5,696 bases of DNA from Candidatus Woesearchaeota archaeon. Its GTDB lineage: Archaea; Nanobdellota; Nanobdellia; Woesearchaeales; CG1-02-33-12. Below, piece after piece: positions 4,712 to 5,696 of this stretch (its first letter is position 1; every line of letters begins with the position of its first letter). A program made the translations under genes and the position numbers. Location: positions 1 to 5,696 of the forward strand of contig PWVO01000056.1 of the NCBI GenBank assembly GCA_003561825.1. Direction: 5' to 3'. Below the pieces are notes generated by a model that was given only the letters and a program-made list of their open reading frames with translations, was not told where the DNA came from and ran no database searches.

Positions 4712-5696
4712 ATGGATCAGATACGAATAAAAAAGAAAACTCTTTACATCTCTTTGGCAGTTTTGCTTTTGGTTGTTGGGGGAGTTTTTGCTATATCATT
4801 CTTAAGCAATAATAAAGAAAAAGATACATCAGGCGGCGAGACAATAACAGGCTACACTGTCCTGGAAATAAAAGAAAGCCTTGCTAAGTGCCTCACAGAA
4901 AGCGGGGCAGTATTTTACGGAACAGAATGGTGCGGCTTCTGCACAAGGCAGAAAGAGCAGTTTGGAGACTCATTTAAGTTTGTAAATTATGTTGAATGCA
5001 CTGAAGAGCAGGAAAGATGCTCAGAAGCAGGAGTAAGCGCATACCCAACATGGTTTATTAATGGGCAGCTCTCACCAGGCATGAAAACACTGGAGCAGCT
5101 TGCAGCATTGTCTGGGTGCGAATATGATGAAAGCAAAGCAGAAACAGGCAGCGGGCAGGAGCAAGAGGTTGAAGGTCAGATAATTATCCTGAATGATGAA
5201 AGGTGCGAGGAATGCGCACTTATCTCGAATATGGTGGGCCAGCTTCAGGCAATGTTCCCCGGATTCCCAATTGATGAAATAGACTACAGTGAGGATGATG
5301 GCAAAGAAATCTACACACAATCAGGACTTACATACCTGCCAGCAGTACTTTTCAGCCCATCTGTAAGAGACCACAGCAATTACAATGAAGTGCAGGACTA
5401 CCTAGATGAAAAAGGAGATTTCCTTTCATTGAGAGTTGGAGGAAGATTCAACCCAACAAAAGAAATATGCGACAACGGTATAGATGACACAGGCAATGGC
5501 CTGATAGACTGCGAGGACCCAGACTGCATTGATACACTTATCTGCAATCCAGATCTTTTTGCTGAATGCGCAGCAGAATTCGGTGTTTCACCAGAAACAG
5601 TAATCTTTTACTACACAGAAACATGCCCTTGGTGCACACTAATGATCCCAGGCATAGAAGAGCTTGAGCAGGAAGGCTACAGCTTCATATGGGCAG
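4712..5696 (+). CDS. Membrane-anchored protein with at least three thioredoxin-like segments and a Cys-rich acidic insert (3' end cut by window edge)
   Basis: The 328 visible codons encode a likely extracytoplasmic thiol-disulfide oxidoreductase. A basic N-terminus and membrane segment (about 10-31) are followed by domain 1 (about 48-136). It has WCGFC (Cys74/Cys77), a second pair Cys96/Cys103 and the cis-proline motif AYPTW (Pro112), and strongly resembles the thioredoxin domain fused to bacterial VKOR enzymes. Domain 2 (about 155-245) has RCEEC (Cys165/Cys168) and YLPAV (Pro210), a less typical active site. A linker at 253-278 contains CDNGIDDTGNGLIDC and DPDC, an Asp-rich, four-cysteine motif of the kind seen in many secreted proteins and possibly metal-binding. 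Domain 3 begins near 292 with TCPWC (Cys305/Cys308) and is cut off. There are 15 cysteines in total. Whether it oxidises, reduces or isomerises disulfides cannot be told from this; no VKOR or DsbB partner is visible. Confidence 0.88.
   Translation, partial: MDQIRIKKKTLYISLAVLLLVVGGVFAISFLSNNKEKDTSGGETITGYTVLEIKESLAKCLTESGAVFYGTEWCGFCTRQKEQFGDSFKFVNYVECTEEQERCSEAGVSAYPTWFINGQLSPGMKTLEQLAALSGCEYDESKAETGSGQEQEVEGQIIILNDERCEECALISNMVGQLQAMFPGFPIDEIDYSEDDGKEIYTQSGLTYLPAVLFSPSVRDHSNYNEVQDYLDEKGDFLSLRVGGRFNPTKEICDNGIDDTGNGLIDCEDPDCIDTLICNPDLFAECAAEFGVSPETVIFYYTETCPWCTLMIPGIEELEQEGYSFIWA

Noticed and set aside
3844..5320. Minus-strand frames opposite the parvulin and thioredoxin-like genes
   Set aside because: They are antisense to genes with clear family motifs and have no start signals or recognisable domains.

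Overview
The window looks like chromosomal DNA from an archaeon, most likely a DPANN-type lineage such as Woesearchaeota or Pacearchaeota (inferred, no database search). Four AT-rich boxes with purine/A-rich upstream elements sit where archaeal BRE/TATA promoters should be. Ribosome-binding signals are of the GGTGAT type, arginine is coded almost only by AGA/AGG, and genes are tightly packed. Four of the six genes encode proteins with a short N-terminal membrane anchor and a large extracytoplasmic part.

Left part, minus strand. A fused aspartate carbamoyltransferase (catalytic plus regulatory chain, PyrBI) runs off the left edge and has its own promoter near 1463-1470. Upstream of it is a compact three-gene cluster read leftward from about 3370: two membrane-anchored proteins of unknown function that are diverged paralogues of each other, then an MJ0882/RsmC-like SAM-dependent methyltransferase. 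The junctions are nearly zero-length or overlapping, so the three are probably one transcript.

Centre. About 234 bp (3371-3604) separates the leftward cluster from two rightward genes. It holds two divergent promoters. Each is preceded by the same 10-base element AATCCGAAAC, giving a perfect inverted repeat with arms at 3412-3421 and 3544-3553, with a 14-bp palindrome between them. This suggests coordinated control of both sides.

Right part, plus strand. First comes a membrane-anchored SurA/PpiC-type peptidyl-prolyl isomerase. After 96 bp with a separate promoter comes a membrane-anchored protein with at least three thioredoxin-like segments (CGFC, CEEC, CPWC) and a cysteine-rich acidic insert; it runs off the right edge.

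Together, the centre and right look like an envelope protein-folding neighbourhood: a proline isomerase, a multi-domain thiol-disulfide protein, and two surface proteins that each carry exactly two cysteines at identical spacing. PyrBI (pyrimidine synthesis) and the methyltransferase look like ordinary neighbours. No tRNA, rRNA, CRISPR array, insertion sequence or integrase was seen.
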